Positions 46,071 to 57,914 of a stretch of DNA of 64,000 nucleotides are shown here, piece by piece. Both the position numbers and the translations under genes were made by a program. The stretch lies in contig NZ_JAGINQ010000010.1 in NCBI RefSeq assembly GCF_017876165.1, forward strand, positions 124,001 through 188,000, written 5' to 3'. Numbering within the stretch: the first letter of the stretch is position 1; each line of letters opens with the position of its first letter. The notes under the pieces are model-generated. The model worked only from the letters and a program-made list of their open reading frames with translations, ran no database searches and had not been told where the DNA came from. The stretch is from Azospirillum soli. Lineage in GTDB: Bacteria > Pseudomonadota > Alphaproteobacteria > Azospirillales > Azospirillaceae.

Positions 46071-46277
46071 GGAAACAGACTCAGGGGGAATTTCGGGGAG
46101 ACGGGCTGCCCTAACCTAGGCGCCCGGGGCGCGTTCGCAAAGGGTTGCCGTGCCCCCGCGCATGGCTGCCCTGCGGTGAACCGCCGCAAACATTAGATTT
46201 TCGTCAAAAAGTAAAGAGAGTTGAAACACGGATCCCGTATGGTCACGGCATTATCGCTCGCTGGGATTCATCCGACC

Positions 46278-48698
46278 ATGCAGAACGCCAGCTTTTCCGG
46301 CCGCTTCAAGGTGGGAACCCGCATCTATTCGGGCTTCCTGCTGATCCTCGCGCTGCTGGGCCTCGTCGTCGCCGTCGGGGTGCGCGCGCTGTCCACCACG
46401 GACGCCGATTTCGACCGCTATGCCAGCATCTCCGACAACTCGCTCCGCGTGGCGGAGTTGGAGGCCAAGGTGGCGGAGATGCGGCGCAACGTCCTGAATT
46501 ACTCCTTCACCGGCGACGACGCGATGATCGGCCGGGTCAAGGAGATCCAGAAGACGCTGGAGCATGAGCTGCGGACCGCCCGCGACGCCACGCTCGATCC
46601 TGGCCGCCGTGCCAACCTGGACCGGATGATCCAGTATTTCCAAAGCTATCAGGCCAATTTCGGCAAACTGGCCGAGGTGCGCGAGCGGCGCGACCAGTTG
46701 GTGGCCGAGCAGTTGAACCCCATCGGGGCGAAGGCCACGGCCAACCTGGAAAGGATCCTCGCCACGGCCGCCGCCGACGGCGACCAGGAGGCCGCCGCGC
46801 TGACCGGCGCCGCGCAGGAAAAGCTGATGGGGGCGCGCCTCGCCGCCCTGCGTTTCCTGATCGAGCCGAACCAGACGCTGGCGGACGAGGTGAAGATCCG
46901 GAACGACGCCTTCAACACGCTGCTTCACCCCCTGGCCGAACGGCTGCGGAACCCGGAGCGCAAGCGGCTGGCGCAGGAAACCGACCAGCTGTCCGACCGC
47001 TATGTGGAGACGTTCGCCCAGGTGGCCGCCGCCGTGATGGCAACGCAGGACCTGGCTTTCAACGTGATGGCCAAAGAGGCGGCGGAATTCGGCGATCTGG
47101 CCGCCAAGACCGTACAGATGCAGACCCAGGCCCGCAAGGTCATGCATGACGAGATGCAGGCGACCATGGAAGGCACCATGTCTGCCGACATCTGGATCGC
47201 CGTGGCGGCCCTGCTGGTCGGCCTGCTGGTGGCGTGGGCCGTGGCACGCTCCATCGTCAAGCCGGTGGTCGAGATGACCGGCACGATGACCAAGCTGGCC
47301 GAGGGCGACCTGACCGTGACCATTCCGGCCCTGGCCAACCGGGACGAGATCGGCCGGATGGCCAAGGCGGTGGAGGTGTTCAAGGACAACGCCATCCAGA
47401 AGAAGCGCATGGACGAGGCCGAGCGCGAACGGCTGGAAGCCGAGCGCCGCGCCGACGAGGCCCAGCGCGCCCGCGAGAAGGCCATCGGCGAGGAGATCGC
47501 CGCGCTGATCGACGGCGTGTCCAAGGGCGACCTGTCGCGCCGCCTCGATCTGGCCGGCAAGGACGGCTTCTACAAGACCATGTCGGAGGGCATCAACCGC
47601 CTGACCGACACGGTGGAGGCGGTCATCGACGACCTGGGCACGGTGCTGGGCGCGCTGGCTCAGGGCGACCTGAACAAGCGCGTCGAGCGCGATTACCAAG
47701 GTGCCTTCCAAAAGCTGAAGACCGACGTCAACGCCACCTCCGCCAAGCTCTCCGAAATCGTCGGGCAGATCACCCAAGCGGCCGAGACCATCGCGTCGGC
47801 TGCTGCCGAGGTGTCCACCGGTTCCGCCGACCTCGCCGAGCGGACCGAGCAGCAGGCCTCCTCGCTGGAGGAGACGGCGGCGAGCATGGAGGAGCTGGGC
47901 GCCACCGTGCGTTCCAACGCCGACAACGCCCAGCGCGCCAACACCATGGCCAGCGAGGCGCGGACGGCAGCCGAGTCGGGTGGCGGCGTGGCGGACTCGG
48001 CCATCGAGGCGATGAAGCGCATCGAAGGCGCCAGCCGCAAGATCACCGACATCATCGGCGTGATCGACGAGATCGCCTTCCAGACCAACCTGCTGGCGCT
48101 GAACGCGGCGGTGGAAGCGGCGCGGGCGGGCGATGCCGGGCGCGGCTTCGCCGTGGTGGCGCAGGAGGTGCGTCAGCTGGCGCAGCGCTCCGCCCAGGCG
48201 TCCAAGGAGATCAAGGGCCTGATCCTGGACAGCGACAGTCAGGTGAAGGACGGCGTGGAACTGGTCAAGAAGGCCGGCGACGCGCTGGAGGGCATCGTCT
48301 CCGGCGTGCAGCAGGTCGCCAGCCTGATCGCCGAGATGGCGTCGGCCAGCAGCGAGCAGGCCTCCGCCCTGGACGAGATCAACGCCACCGTCGCCCAGAT
48401 GGACGAGATGACCCAGAAGAACGCCGCCCTGGTCGAGGAAACCACCGCCGCCGCCCAGGCGATGACCGGTCAGGCCGCCGACCTGAAGACGCTGATCGGC
48501 TTCTTCAAGCTGGACGCGCGCGCCGTCCAGGCGGTCGCCACGGCGACACGGCCTGTGGCGCAGCGGACCATCGCCGCGACCCGGCCGGCAGCCCGCGTGG
48601 CCGCAAAGCCGGCGGCGAAGCCGGTCGCCAAGCCCGCCGGGGCCGGCAGCGCGTTGAAGCGCAACATCAGCGACGACGACGATTGGAAGGAGTTCTGA
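46278..48698 (+). CDS. Methyl-accepting chemotaxis protein with CheR-tether-like C-terminus
   Basis: 806 residues. First helix at about 18-38 ([20 protein letters not shown]), a periplasmic helical bundle at about 40-300, second helix at about 305-325 ([20 protein letters not shown]), then two HAMP-like modules ([40 protein letters not shown]) and a signalling domain with [20 protein letters not shown]. The C-terminal 60 or so residues are an Ala/Lys/Pro linker ending DDDDWKEF, which fits the xWxxF pentapeptide that recruits CheR/CheB. ATG 46278 is chosen for the start; ATG 46239 and TTG 46221 are also open, and none has a good ribosome site. Ligand unknown. Confidence 0.9.
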   Translation: MQNASFSGRFKVGTRIYSGFLLILALLGLVVAVGVRALSTTDADFDRYASISDNSLRVAELEAKVAEMRRNVLNYSFTGDDAMIGRVKEIQKTLEHELRTARDATLDPGRRANLDRMIQYFQSYQANFGKLAEVRERRDQLVAEQLNPIGAKATANLERILATAAADGDQEAAALTGAAQEKLMGARLAALRFLIEPNQTLADEVKIRNDAFNTLLHPLAERLRNPERKRLAQETDQLSDRYVETFAQVAAAVMATQDLAFNVMAKEAAEFGDLAAKTVQMQTQARKVMHDEMQATMEGTMSADIWIAVAALLVGLLVAWAVARSIVKPVVEMTGTMTKLAEGDLTVTIPALANRDEIGRMAKAVEVFKDNAIQKKRMDEAERERLEAERRADEAQRAREKAIGEEIAALIDGVSKGDLSRRLDLAGKDGFYKTMSEGINRLTDTVEAVIDDLGTVLGALAQGDLNKRVERDYQGAFQKLKTDVNATSAKLSEIVGQITQAAETIASAAAEVSTGSADLAERTEQQASSLEETAASMEELGATVRSNADNAQRANTMASEARTAAESGGGVADSAIEAMKRIEGASRKITDIIGVIDEIAFQTNLLALNAAVEAARAGDAGRGFAVVAQEVRQLAQRSAQASKEIKGLILDSDSQVKDGVELVKKAGDALEGIVSGVQQVASLIAEMASASSEQASALDEINATVAQMDEMTQKNAALVEETTAAAQAMTGQAADLKTLIGFFKLDARAVQAVATATRPVAQRTIAATRPAARVAAKPAAKPVAKPAGAGSALKRNISDDDDWKEF

Positions 48699-48732
48699 GG
48701 GACTTCCAACGGCTTGGCAGCGGCCCGGCATT

Positions 48733-48887
48733 AGAGCGGATTTCGATCCGCTCTGGACCGCAACCGCGGGCCCGGACGCCCATGCGTCCGAAGCCCGGCC
48801 GGCAAGTGAGGCCATATGAATTTAAAGTGAACGACAGTTCGCTTTAACGGAACGGTGGCGATTGGCGTGGTTCAATCGCCACCGTTC
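48733..48887. other. Cluster of four hairpins, possible structured RNA
   Basis: Four separate dyads lie in 155 bp: AGAGCGGAT-TTCG-ATCCGCTCT (48733-48754, perfect, UUCG loop); CGGACGC-CCAT-GCGTCCG with an outer GGGC/GCCC (48768-48796); TTAAAGTGAAC with GTTCGCTTTAA (48822-48847, one wobble); and GAACGGTGGCGATTG with its exact complement (48850-48887, 15 bp). The last may terminate the chemoreceptor transcript or precede the lipoprotein. Type unknown. Confidence 0.5.
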
Positions 48888-48907
48888 TCGTTTCTGGAGC
48901 AAGCATC

Positions 48908-49060
48908 ATGCGGCGCTGGTTTCTGCTTCTCCCCCTGACGGCGTGGCTGGCCGGCTGCGGCGTGGTCAGTGGTGCGGCCAGCGTGGCCGGCACGGCCGTC
49001 AGCATCACCGGCAAGGCGGTCGAGACCACCGTCGATGTGGTGACCTACCCAATTCGGTGA
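48908..49060 (+). CDS. Small lipoprotein, 50 residues
   Basis: The product starts MRRWFLLLPLTAWLAGCGVV, a signal peptide with lipobox LAGC, and continues for 32 residues after the cysteine rich in Ala, Val, Gly and Thr (GAASVAGTAVSITGKAVETT). The ATG follows GGAG by 7 bases. Similar tiny lipoproteins occur in many alphaproteobacteria; their function is unknown. It is convergent with an SH3-domain lipoprotein gene 18 bp away. Confidence 0.75.
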   Translation: MRRWFLLLPLTAWLAGCGVVSGAASVAGTAVSITGKAVETTVDVVTYPIR

Positions 49061-49078
49061 GCGGAGGCCGATTCGGTA

Positions 49079-49534
49079 TCAGTTGGGGATCGGCGCCGCT
49101 TCGATCTTGCGGCGGGGAGCGGCCTTGATGGTCGGGCCGGCGTTGTCCACGGGCTTGGCGAGGGTGGTCGTCGTGCCCTTGGTGGTCCGGGGCTCGTTGC
49201 CGCGTAGGCGCAGCAGGTGCATGCGGACGTAAGCGGTCGAGCCGCCGGCCTGCACCGCGACCCAGTCGGTGCCGCGCGCGCGGCCCAGAGCCTTCACCGG
49301 CTGGCCGGCGGCCAGCGAGGCGACGATGGGGGCGCTGTTGGACGGCTGTGAGCGCAGTTGAGTGGCCTTGTCCGTCTCCCACTCGCCGAACATCTGGTCG
49401 AGACCCGGACCGGACGAAGGCGCCGTCTGGACGACGGGCGGACGGGGAACGCGGTCGCGCGTTTCGCAGGCGGGAAGCAGAACCGCACCGGCCACCGCCA
49501 GGGACAGAGGAAGCAGACGCACGAGCCGAGACAT
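49079..49534 (-). CDS. SH3-domain lipoprotein
   Basis: 151 residues. Signal peptide with lipobox LPAC (SLAVAGAVLLPAC). The mature part carries one bacterial SH3-like domain (TQLRSQPSNSAPIVASLAAG, VKALGRARGTDWVAVQAGGS, YVRMHLLRL), then a basic tail. Such proteins commonly bind cell-wall peptides in the periplasm. Role here unknown. Confidence 0.8.
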   Translation of the reverse strand: MSRLVRLLPLSLAVAGAVLLPACETRDRVPRPPVVQTAPSSGPGLDQMFGEWETDKATQLRSQPSNSAPIVASLAAGQPVKALGRARGTDWVAVQAGGSTAYVRMHLLRLRGNEPRTTKGTTTTLAKPVDNAGPTIKAAPRRKIEAAPIPN

Positions 49535-49642
49535 CTTCGATCCTATGGGCTAGCCCTTTCGATGGCGCGACCATACAGGATGCGGGTGCCGCCGCGCCAC
49601 CGCGCCGCAGCATGAAGGCTATGCACTGTTTGTGGCATGACC

Positions 49643-49966
49643 TCAGCCAAGAACGCCAAGCTGCCAGAAAAAGAAGGTCGCGAGCGCCACGACGATGGTC
49701 AGCAGCTGTCGCCCCGTCGCGACGCAGACGAGGATGGCGGCGATGGAGCCGACCAGCTGCGGGTTGCGCCACGTCAGCTCCAACCCTTCTCCGTTCGGAG
49801 CCAGCGCCATCGGCACGATGATCGCCGTCAGGACGGTCACCGGCACGAAGCCCAGCGCCTCCTTCAGCAGAGGCGGGAAGGTGATGCGGTCGCCGGCGAT
49901 GAACAGGGCGGCCTTGAGGAACACCGTCACCGCCGACATGCCGAGGATCATGATAGTGTTGGTCAT
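49643..49966 (-). CDS. azlD: Branched-chain amino acid exporter small subunit AzlD
   Basis: 107-residue hydrophobic protein with about three to four membrane helices (MILGMSAVTVFLKAALFIAG, VTVLTAIIVPMALAPNG). AzlD pairs with AzlC to export branched-chain amino acids. Its start overlaps the azlC stop (49963-49966, ATGA), so the two are translationally coupled. Confidence 0.9.
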   Translation of the reverse strand: MTNTIMILGMSAVTVFLKAALFIAGDRITFPPLLKEALGFVPVTVLTAIIVPMALAPNGEGLELTWRNPQLVGSIAAILVCVATGRQLLTIVVALATFFFWQLGVLG

Positions 49967-50688
49967 GCGGCCTCCTCCTGCCGGGCAAGGCCGCGCGCGC
50001 GCCAGCGCGTCAGGGCGAGGCCGACGGCGACGCCGACCAGAACCGCTGCCATCAGGCCGAGCTTGTAAGGCAAATCCTGGCCGATCAGGGCGACCGCCCC
50101 GGCGGCCAGCGCGGCGGCGAGATGCGGCAGGCTGGCCAGCTGCGGCACCACGATGGCTATGAAGGTGGCGACCATCGCGAAATCCAGGCCGAGCGACTGA
50201 AGCTGCGGGAAGGCCGCGCCGAACAGCAAGCCGACCAGCGTCCAGAGCTGCCAGTTGCCGTACATGGCCAGCGCCGACCCCAGGAAATACCAATGACCGA
50301 GCGGCGCCTTGGGATGGCGGGCGTAGTAGCCGGCCATGACCGCGAAGGTCTCGTCGGTCAGCAGGAAGCCAAGAAGCCAGCGCCAGCGCGCCGGCAGATG
50401 GGCGACGTGGGGCAGCAACGTCGCGGCGTAGAGCATGTGCCGCAGGTTGACGATGAAGGTGGTCAGCCAAATCACCGCCAGCCCGGCGTGCCCGGCCACC
50501 AGTCCCAGCGCGATGAACTGGCTGGAGCCGGCATAGACCGACAGGGACATCAACTGCCCCTGCCAGGGGGCGAGCGGGCCGGCCGTCACCAGCGTGCCGT
50601 AGATCACGCCGAAGGGGGCGGCGCCCACCAGCATGGGCACGGTGTCGCGGGCGCCCGCCGCGAGGCTGGACAGTCGGGTCATGGTCAT
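49963..50688 (-). CDS. azlC: Branched-chain amino acid exporter large subunit AzlC
   Basis: 241 residues, about seven membrane helices. Signature features are the start region GARDTVPMLVGAAPFGVIYG, SLSVYAGSSQFIALGL, NLRHMLYAATLLPHVAHLP and TDETFAVMAGYYA. Member of the LIV-E family with AzlD. The regulator (often Lrp-like) is not seen nearby. Confidence 0.93.
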   Translation of the reverse strand: MTMTRLSSLAAGARDTVPMLVGAAPFGVIYGTLVTAGPLAPWQGQLMSLSVYAGSSQFIALGLVAGHAGLAVIWLTTFIVNLRHMLYAATLLPHVAHLPARWRWLLGFLLTDETFAVMAGYYARHPKAPLGHWYFLGSALAMYGNWQLWTLVGLLFGAAFPQLQSLGLDFAMVATFIAIVVPQLASLPHLAAALAAGAVALIGQDLPYKLGLMAAVLVGVAVGLALTRWRARGLARQEEAA

Positions 50689-50880
50689 TGGAATGGTTCA
50701 GACGCGGAAGGCGGACATTAGCGCCGGGCGCGACGGACTTCCTTAACTTTCTTGCACAAAGGAAGACAGGTTGTGTCGCGGCACATCCATTTGGTCCGCC
50801 TGAAGGGTTAGGATACAAGAGCGCGGCCCCCTCCTGGAGGGGAATTTTCTTCCGCACGCCATTCCGGCAGGCTGAAGGGC

Positions 50881-51537
50881 ATGGTGGCGGACGCTTCCCA
50901 TGATTTTCCCGTCTATACGGCGCGTGAGCGCGCGGCGGACCTGATCGTCCACGCGCTGGGCGTGATCGCGGGGCTGGTCGGCGCCTCGTGGCTACTGAGC
51001 GTCACGGCGGGCCGCGTGTCCGCCGCCGAGATGGCCTCGCTGGTCGCCTATGGGGCCGGTCTGGTCGGCATGCTCACGGCCTCGGCAGCCTATCACGCGG
51101 CACGGCCCGGACCGCGCAAGGCGATGCTGCGCCGGATCGATCACGCCATGATCTATGTGATGATCGCCGGCAGCTACACCCCCTTCACCGTGAACCGGCT
51201 GGACGGTGCAAGCGGACCTGTGCTGGGCGTCGCCGTGTGGGCGGTGGCGCTGGGCGGAGTCGTGTTGAAGCTGGTCGCCCCCTGGCGGTACGAGCGGTTG
51301 GGCTTCGCGCTGTATCTTGGGCTGGGCTGGGCTATCCTGTCGGTCGCGGGACCGATGTGGCGATCACTGGCGCCGACGACGCTGGCGCTGCTGGCGGTCG
51401 GCGGCGTGATCTACACGGTCGGGGCGGTCATCCACACCAAGCAGCATCTGCCCTACCACGTGCCGGTGTGGCACGCGCTGGTCGTCGTGGCGGCCGCCTG
51501 CCATTTCGCGGCGGTGGCGCGCGAATTCGTCGCGTGA
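50881..51537 (+). CDS. Haemolysin III/YqfA family membrane protein
   Basis: 218 residues, seven predicted helices (PAQR superfamily). Hallmarks: TARERAADLIVHALGVIAGL, ASAAYHAARPGPRKAMLRRI, IDHAMIYVMIAGSYTPF, and the metal-site-like HTKQHLPYHVPVWHALVV with AAACHFAAVA. Haemolytic function is doubtful in most members; a membrane hydrolase role has been proposed. It is followed 89 bp later by lepB. Confidence 0.92.
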   Translation: MVADASHDFPVYTARERAADLIVHALGVIAGLVGASWLLSVTAGRVSAAEMASLVAYGAGLVGMLTASAAYHAARPGPRKAMLRRIDHAMIYVMIAGSYTPFTVNRLDGASGPVLGVAVWAVALGGVVLKLVAPWRYERLGFALYLGLGWAILSVAGPMWRSLAPTTLALLAVGGVIYTVGAVIHTKQHLPYHVPVWHALVVVAAACHFAAVAREFVA

Positions 51538-51626
51538 GACGCGAGCCGACAAACGGGCTTGCCCGCTGGCCGAGCCTTGGCGGCTTTGCTAGGCTGGGCG
51601 CCGGTTGCCGGGAGAGGACGGTTCGC

Positions 51627-52367
51627 ATGAACGACAAGACCAATTGGTTGGACACCGCGCGCACGGTGGCCGTGGCGGTGCTGCTGGCCTTCGGCGTGCG
51701 CACGGCGGTGGCCGAGCCGTTCCATGTGCCCACCGGCTCCATGGAGCCGACGCTGCTGGTCGGCGACTTCCTCTTCGCGAGCAAATTCCCCTACGGCTAC
51801 AGCCGCTATTCCCTGCCGGCCAACGCGCGCCTGTTCGAGGGCCGCCTGCTGGGCCACCCGGCGGAGCGCGGCGACATCGTGGTCTTCCGCCTGCCGCGCG
51901 ACACCGAACAGACCTATGTGAAACGCGTCGTCGGGCTGCCCGGCGACACGGTGCAGGTGACCGGCGGGGTGCTGCGCATCAACGGCACACCGGTGACGCT
52001 GGAGCGCATCGCCGATTTCGAGGACGCAGGCGCCGGTGGTGTGGCACGGCGCATTCCGCAATACATTGAGACCCTGCCGAACGGCGTCCGCCATCGCATC
52101 CTGCACGACGGGCATCTGACCGCCGTGGACGACACGCCGCCCTACCGCGTGCCGGAGGGCCATTACTTCATGATGGGCGACCACCGCACCAACTCTCTGG
52201 ACAGCCGCGTGCCGGAGCAAGTCGGCGGCGTGGGCTTCGTCCCGGCCGAAAACCTGATCGGGCGAGCCGACCTGCGCCACTTCTCTGTGGACTTCAACAC
52301 GCGCCTGGACGATCCGTCCGGCTGGCTGAAGGCCCTGCGGCTGAACCGGATCGGCTTGGTGGGGTAA
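51627..52367 (+). CDS. lepB: Signal peptidase I
   Basis: 246-residue membrane serine protease that cleaves signal peptides. One N-terminal helix (TARTVAVAVLLAFGVRTAVA), nucleophile in PTGSMEPTLLVGDFLF, catalytic Lys in YVKRVVGLPGDTVQ, and box E in MMGDHRTNSLDSRV. ATG 51627 follows GGAGAGGA. It is on its own, not beside rnc and era as in many bacteria, so it may be a second copy. Confidence 0.93.
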   Translation: MNDKTNWLDTARTVAVAVLLAFGVRTAVAEPFHVPTGSMEPTLLVGDFLFASKFPYGYSRYSLPANARLFEGRLLGHPAERGDIVVFRLPRDTEQTYVKRVVGLPGDTVQVTGGVLRINGTPVTLERIADFEDAGAGGVARRIPQYIETLPNGVRHRILHDGHLTAVDDTPPYRVPEGHYFMMGDHRTNSLDSRVPEQVGGVGFVPAENLIGRADLRHFSVDFNTRLDDPSGWLKALRLNRIGLVG

Positions 52368-52497
52368 ACGATCTCGACAGCGATCCAATTGCTTTCCCCC
52401 ATCGTATAAAACGTTGGGCAGTACTCCGCACCAAGCGTTATTAAGACGAAATCACCTTCGCCATAATGAATTGCAGTGCTGTTTGATTTTTCGAGAG

Positions 52498-52522
52498 GGA
52501 ACGTTTCGGGAAGTTGGCAGTT
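52498..52522 (+). promoter_or_regulatory. Possible EcfG (general stress) promoter
   Basis: GGAAC (52498-52502), 16 bp, then AGTT (52519-52522), against the alphaproteobacterial EcfG consensus GGAAC-N16/17-CGTT; one base differs. It lies 38 bp before a DUF892 gene, a family known to be stress-induced. Inference from motif and context. Confidence 0.45.
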
Positions 52523-52560
52523 GATGGCGCGTATCTGGTTATATGATGGAGTTCAAAGAC

Positions 52561-53073
52561 ATGACTTCGTCCAGCGCCATACGCGACATTCTTGTTGCCG
52601 GCCTCCACAACACCCACGCTTTGGAAATGGAAGCGTTGCAGATCATGAACCGGCAGGTGGAACGGCTGCAAAACTATCCGGAGCTGGAACAGGCTCTGCG
52701 CGCGCACATCCATGAGACCGAACAGCAGCGCCAGCGCCTTGAAGAGGCGATGAGCGAGTTGCAGACCAGCCCATCCACCATCAAGCAGGCCATTTTCGGC
52801 CTGATGGGGAACGTGGCCGCCGTGGCGCACACCCCCGCCAAGGATGAGATCCTGAAGAACATGTTCGCGAACCACGCGTTCGAGAACTATGAGGTTGCGG
52901 CCTACAAGGCTCTGATCGTCATGGCCGAGGCCGCCGGATACAGCAAGATCACCGGCTTCCAGCAGTCTCTTCGCGAAGAAGAGGCCATGGCGCAGAAGAT
53001 GAAGGACATGGTCGAGCCGATCACACGGAAATACATCAGCCTGGAGCAGCGGGAGACCACGGCCAGTCACTGA
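52561..53073 (+). CDS. DUF892 ferritin-like protein (YciE/YciF family)
   Basis: 170-residue helical protein. It carries four-helix-bundle features with repeated Glu/His (GLHNTHALEMEALQIMNRQV, AHIHETEQQRQRLEEAM, NHAFENYEVAAYKALIVM). ATG 52561 is preferred as it follows a GGAG by 8 bases; ATGs at 52543 and 52546 are alternatives. Members are stress-induced in other bacteria; function unclear. A GGAAC-type promoter lies upstream and a terminator follows. Confidence 0.88.
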   Translation: MTSSSAIRDILVAGLHNTHALEMEALQIMNRQVERLQNYPELEQALRAHIHETEQQRQRLEEAMSELQTSPSTIKQAIFGLMGNVAAVAHTPAKDEILKNMFANHAFENYEVAAYKALIVMAEAAGYSKITGFQQSLREEEAMAQKMKDMVEPITRKYISLEQRETTASH

Positions 53074-53110
53074 TGCTTCCGAGCCGTCTCCGTTCCCTCC
53101 CAGCCATCAC

Positions 53111-53136
53111 CCTTCCCATGGCCCCTTCCCATGGCC
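53111..53136. repeat. Tandem 13-bp repeat, two copies
   Basis: CCTTCCCATGGCC occurs twice with no gap at 53111-53123 and 53124-53136, followed by a related inverted piece GCCATGGG. It lies between the DUF892 and clpB genes. Confidence 0.7.
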
Positions 53137-53151
53137 ACGCCATGGGTCCCT

Positions 53152-53183
53152 TCCCTCTCCCGCCGAGGCGGGAGAGGGATTTT
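53152..53183 (+). terminator. Terminator formed by CCCTCTCCCGCC hairpin, copy 2
   Basis: TCCCTCTCCCGCC and its exact complement (53152-53164, 53167-53179) are followed by TTTT. It serves as a terminator for the DUF892 gene. The core is shared with the hairpin at 36538. Confidence 0.75.
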
Positions 53184-53190
53184 CGTTGCT

Positions 53191-55821
<2,631 letters not shown>

Positions 55822-56111
55822 GATGTGCTCCCTTTCATGGCCGACCGTCCGCTAGGCAGCCCGGTCAGCCCGATCCACGTGAGGTGTGCGATCCACAAGG
55901 ATGCTGTGTTGCCGTAGATGTGGTATAGCCCAGGGCGGTTGCAAGACCACCCTTGATGCGTGGTTATTGAAGGATACGACCGCCGCCGAGGCTAAGCCTT
56001 ACGCCCCGCATGCGCCGAATGCGTGTCTATCGCAAGAGGTGTGTGAGCGGCTAGGGTTTCGGACTTCCGGCCGCGAGGCCCGACGTTCTGCCCCGACAGC
56101 GGATCCGCTTC

Positions 56112-56636
56112 ATGACGGCCATAGACCTCACGACCCGCCGCCCGACCGTGCCGCCGACCCTCGCCGCCCCCCTGCTCCGCCTCGCCTGGCATGCCCGCAA
56201 CCTGTGGCACTGGGTCGCCCGCCCGCTGACCATGGGGGTGCGGGCGATCATCGTGGACGAGTCGGAGGATGGGGCCCGGCGCGTGCTGCTGATCCGCCAT
56301 TCCTACATCGGCGGCTGGCACTTCCCCGGCGGTGGCGTCGACAAGGGCGAGACGCTGGTCGAGGCCATGCGCCGCGAGGTGCGCGAGGAAGTGGGAATCA
56401 GCGTCGAGGCCGACCCGCAGCCGTTGGGCATGTACGCCCGCTTCCGCCATGGGGCGAGCGACCATGTGGCCGTCTTCATCGCGAAGTCCTGGTCGGGAAC
56501 GCCCAAGGCGGATGGGGTGGAAATCCTGGAAACGCGCTTCTTCCGGCTCGACCAGCTGCCGGACGACCTGTCCCCGGCGACGCGGCGGCGACTGGAGGAG
56601 TTCCTGGGCCGGCAGCTTCCCGCTGAACGCTGGTGA
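56112..56636 (+). CDS. NUDIX hydrolase
   Basis: 174 residues. The NUDIX box reads GGVDKGETLVEAMRREVREE followed by VGI, with all catalytic Glu in place. A 45-residue N-terminal lead, partly hydrophobic, precedes the fold (MGVRAIIVDESEDGARRVLL). Substrate unknown. The gene is divergent from clpB. Confidence 0.9.
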   Translation: MTAIDLTTRRPTVPPTLAAPLLRLAWHARNLWHWVARPLTMGVRAIIVDESEDGARRVLLIRHSYIGGWHFPGGGVDKGETLVEAMRREVREEVGISVEADPQPLGMYARFRHGASDHVAVFIAKSWSGTPKADGVEILETRFFRLDQLPDDLSPATRRRLEEFLGRQLPAERW

Positions 56637-56693
56637 CGGTTTCCGTTTGCACCGGTTGACAGAATCGAACCAGTGCCACCATTGTGCACTGCA

Positions 56694-57470
56694 ATGAACG
56701 CGACCGTCGCCGCCATCCGCCGCTACCCCGTCAAGGGCCTGAGCGGCCAAGACCTGCCCGCCGTGGACCTCGCCAGCGGGCAATCCCTGCCGTTCGACCG
56801 ACGTTTCGGCCTGCTGCACGGGCCGGCGGCGCTGGACCCGGATTTCGAGGGCTGGCGGCCCAACGAGGACTTCTTCACGCTGGACCGGAACGAGAAGCTG
56901 GCGCTGCTCGACACCGAATTCGACGAGGCGACCCAATCGCTGATCATCCGGCGCGCCGGCAAGCAGGTCTCGCGCGGCCGGCTGGACCAGCCGATGGGCC
57001 GCATGCTGATCGAACAGTTCTTCGCCGCCTATCTGGCGGGGGCCGCGCCCGGCCTGCCGAAGTTGGCCGAGGCCAAGGGATTCGCCTTCACCGACCGTGA
57101 AGAGGCGGCCATCTCCATCCTGAACCTCGCCAGCGTGCGCGATCTGGAGGAGCGGGTGGCCAAGCAGCCGGTCGATCCGCGCCGTTTCCGCGCCAACCTG
57201 ATGATTGACGGGCTGGAACCGTGGGTGGAGCGCCAGTGGATCGGGGGCTTGCTGCGAATCGGCGGCGCGACGCTGCGCATCTGCGACCACACGGAATGCC
57301 GCCCGGCCTGCGAGGTGAACCCCGCCACCGGCGCGCGCGACCTGAACGTGCTTCCGATTCTGGAACGCGGTTACGACCACACCCAGTGCGGCGTCTACGC
57401 CCGTGTGGTCGAGGGCGGCCGGGTCACGCTGGGCGACCCGGTCGCGCTGTCCTCGACAAACGACGCTTAA
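56694..57470 (+). CDS. MOSC domain protein
   Basis: 258 residues with N-terminal MOSC beta-barrel (MNATVAAIRRYPVKGLSGQD, FDRRFGLLHG) and the C-terminal MOSC domain with FRANLMIDGLEPWVE and DHTECRPACEVNPATGARDL. These domains bind molybdenum cofactor or move sulfur; here the position of the cysteine (ECRPAC) fits the sulfur-carrying type. Its stop is 3 bp from the convergent DUF4167 stop. Confidence 0.9.
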   Translation: MNATVAAIRRYPVKGLSGQDLPAVDLASGQSLPFDRRFGLLHGPAALDPDFEGWRPNEDFFTLDRNEKLALLDTEFDEATQSLIIRRAGKQVSRGRLDQPMGRMLIEQFFAAYLAGAAPGLPKLAEAKGFAFTDREEAAISILNLASVRDLEERVAKQPVDPRRFRANLMIDGLEPWVERQWIGGLLRIGGATLRICDHTECRPACEVNPATGARDLNVLPILERGYDHTQCGVYARVVEGGRVTLGDPVALSSTNDA

Positions 57471-57473
57471 CTG

Positions 57474-57914
57474 TTAAGCGTTGAGCGCTGCGCGCTCGTC
57501 GGCACCGTCCGACTCGTCGCCGGCCTCGCCAGCCACGTCATCCTCAACCGACGAACCGGCGCTCTGCGGCTGGCCCTGGCCGTTGCCGCCCACGCCGCCA
57601 CGCTGGCGGTTCTCGGATTCCTGGATCTGGCTGATGATGCGGAAATAGTGTTCCGCGTGCTGCAGATAGTTTTCCGACTGGACGCGGTCACCCGACGACG
57701 CCGCGTCGCGCGCCAGCGCCAGATATTTTTCGTGGACCTGCCACGCGTTGCCGCGGATGCGCACGTCCGGGCCGTTGCTGTCGAAGGTCTGGTGACGCAG
57801 CGGGACGTTCTGGCGACGGTTGCCACCGCCACCACCGCCACCGCCTCCACCACCGCTGCCGCCGCCGCCGTTGCCCCGACCGCGCGAGCGCCTGGAGTTC
57901 GGTCCTTGTCTCAT
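57474..57914 (-). CDS. DUF4167 protein
   Basis: 146 residues. Arg/Gly-rich start with a run of 11 Gly (MRQGPNSRRSRGRGNGGGGS), then the DUF4167 core (TFDSNGPDVRIRGNAWQVHE, LARDAASSGDRVQSENYLQH), and an acidic tail. Alphaproteobacterial family often found beside prmC and prfA, as here. The Gly/Arg start suggests RNA binding, but this is not shown. Confidence 0.9.
   Translation of the reverse strand: MRQGPNSRRSRGRGNGGGGSGGGGGGGGGGGNRRQNVPLRHQTFDSNGPDVRIRGNAWQVHEKYLALARDAASSGDRVQSENYLQHAEHYFRIISQIQESENRQRGGVGGNGQGQPQSAGSSVEDDVAGEAGDESDGADERAALNA

Noticed and set aside
46221..46277. TTG start for the chemoreceptor at 46221
   Set aside because: It would add 19 residues before the typical start; the AAAGAGAG upstream is too close to the TTG to serve well.
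55822..55960. Heat-shock sigma promoter upstream of clpB
   Set aside because: A CTTGCA with CTATAC is present on the minus strand, but the spacing is several bases too short for a sigma-32 promoter.
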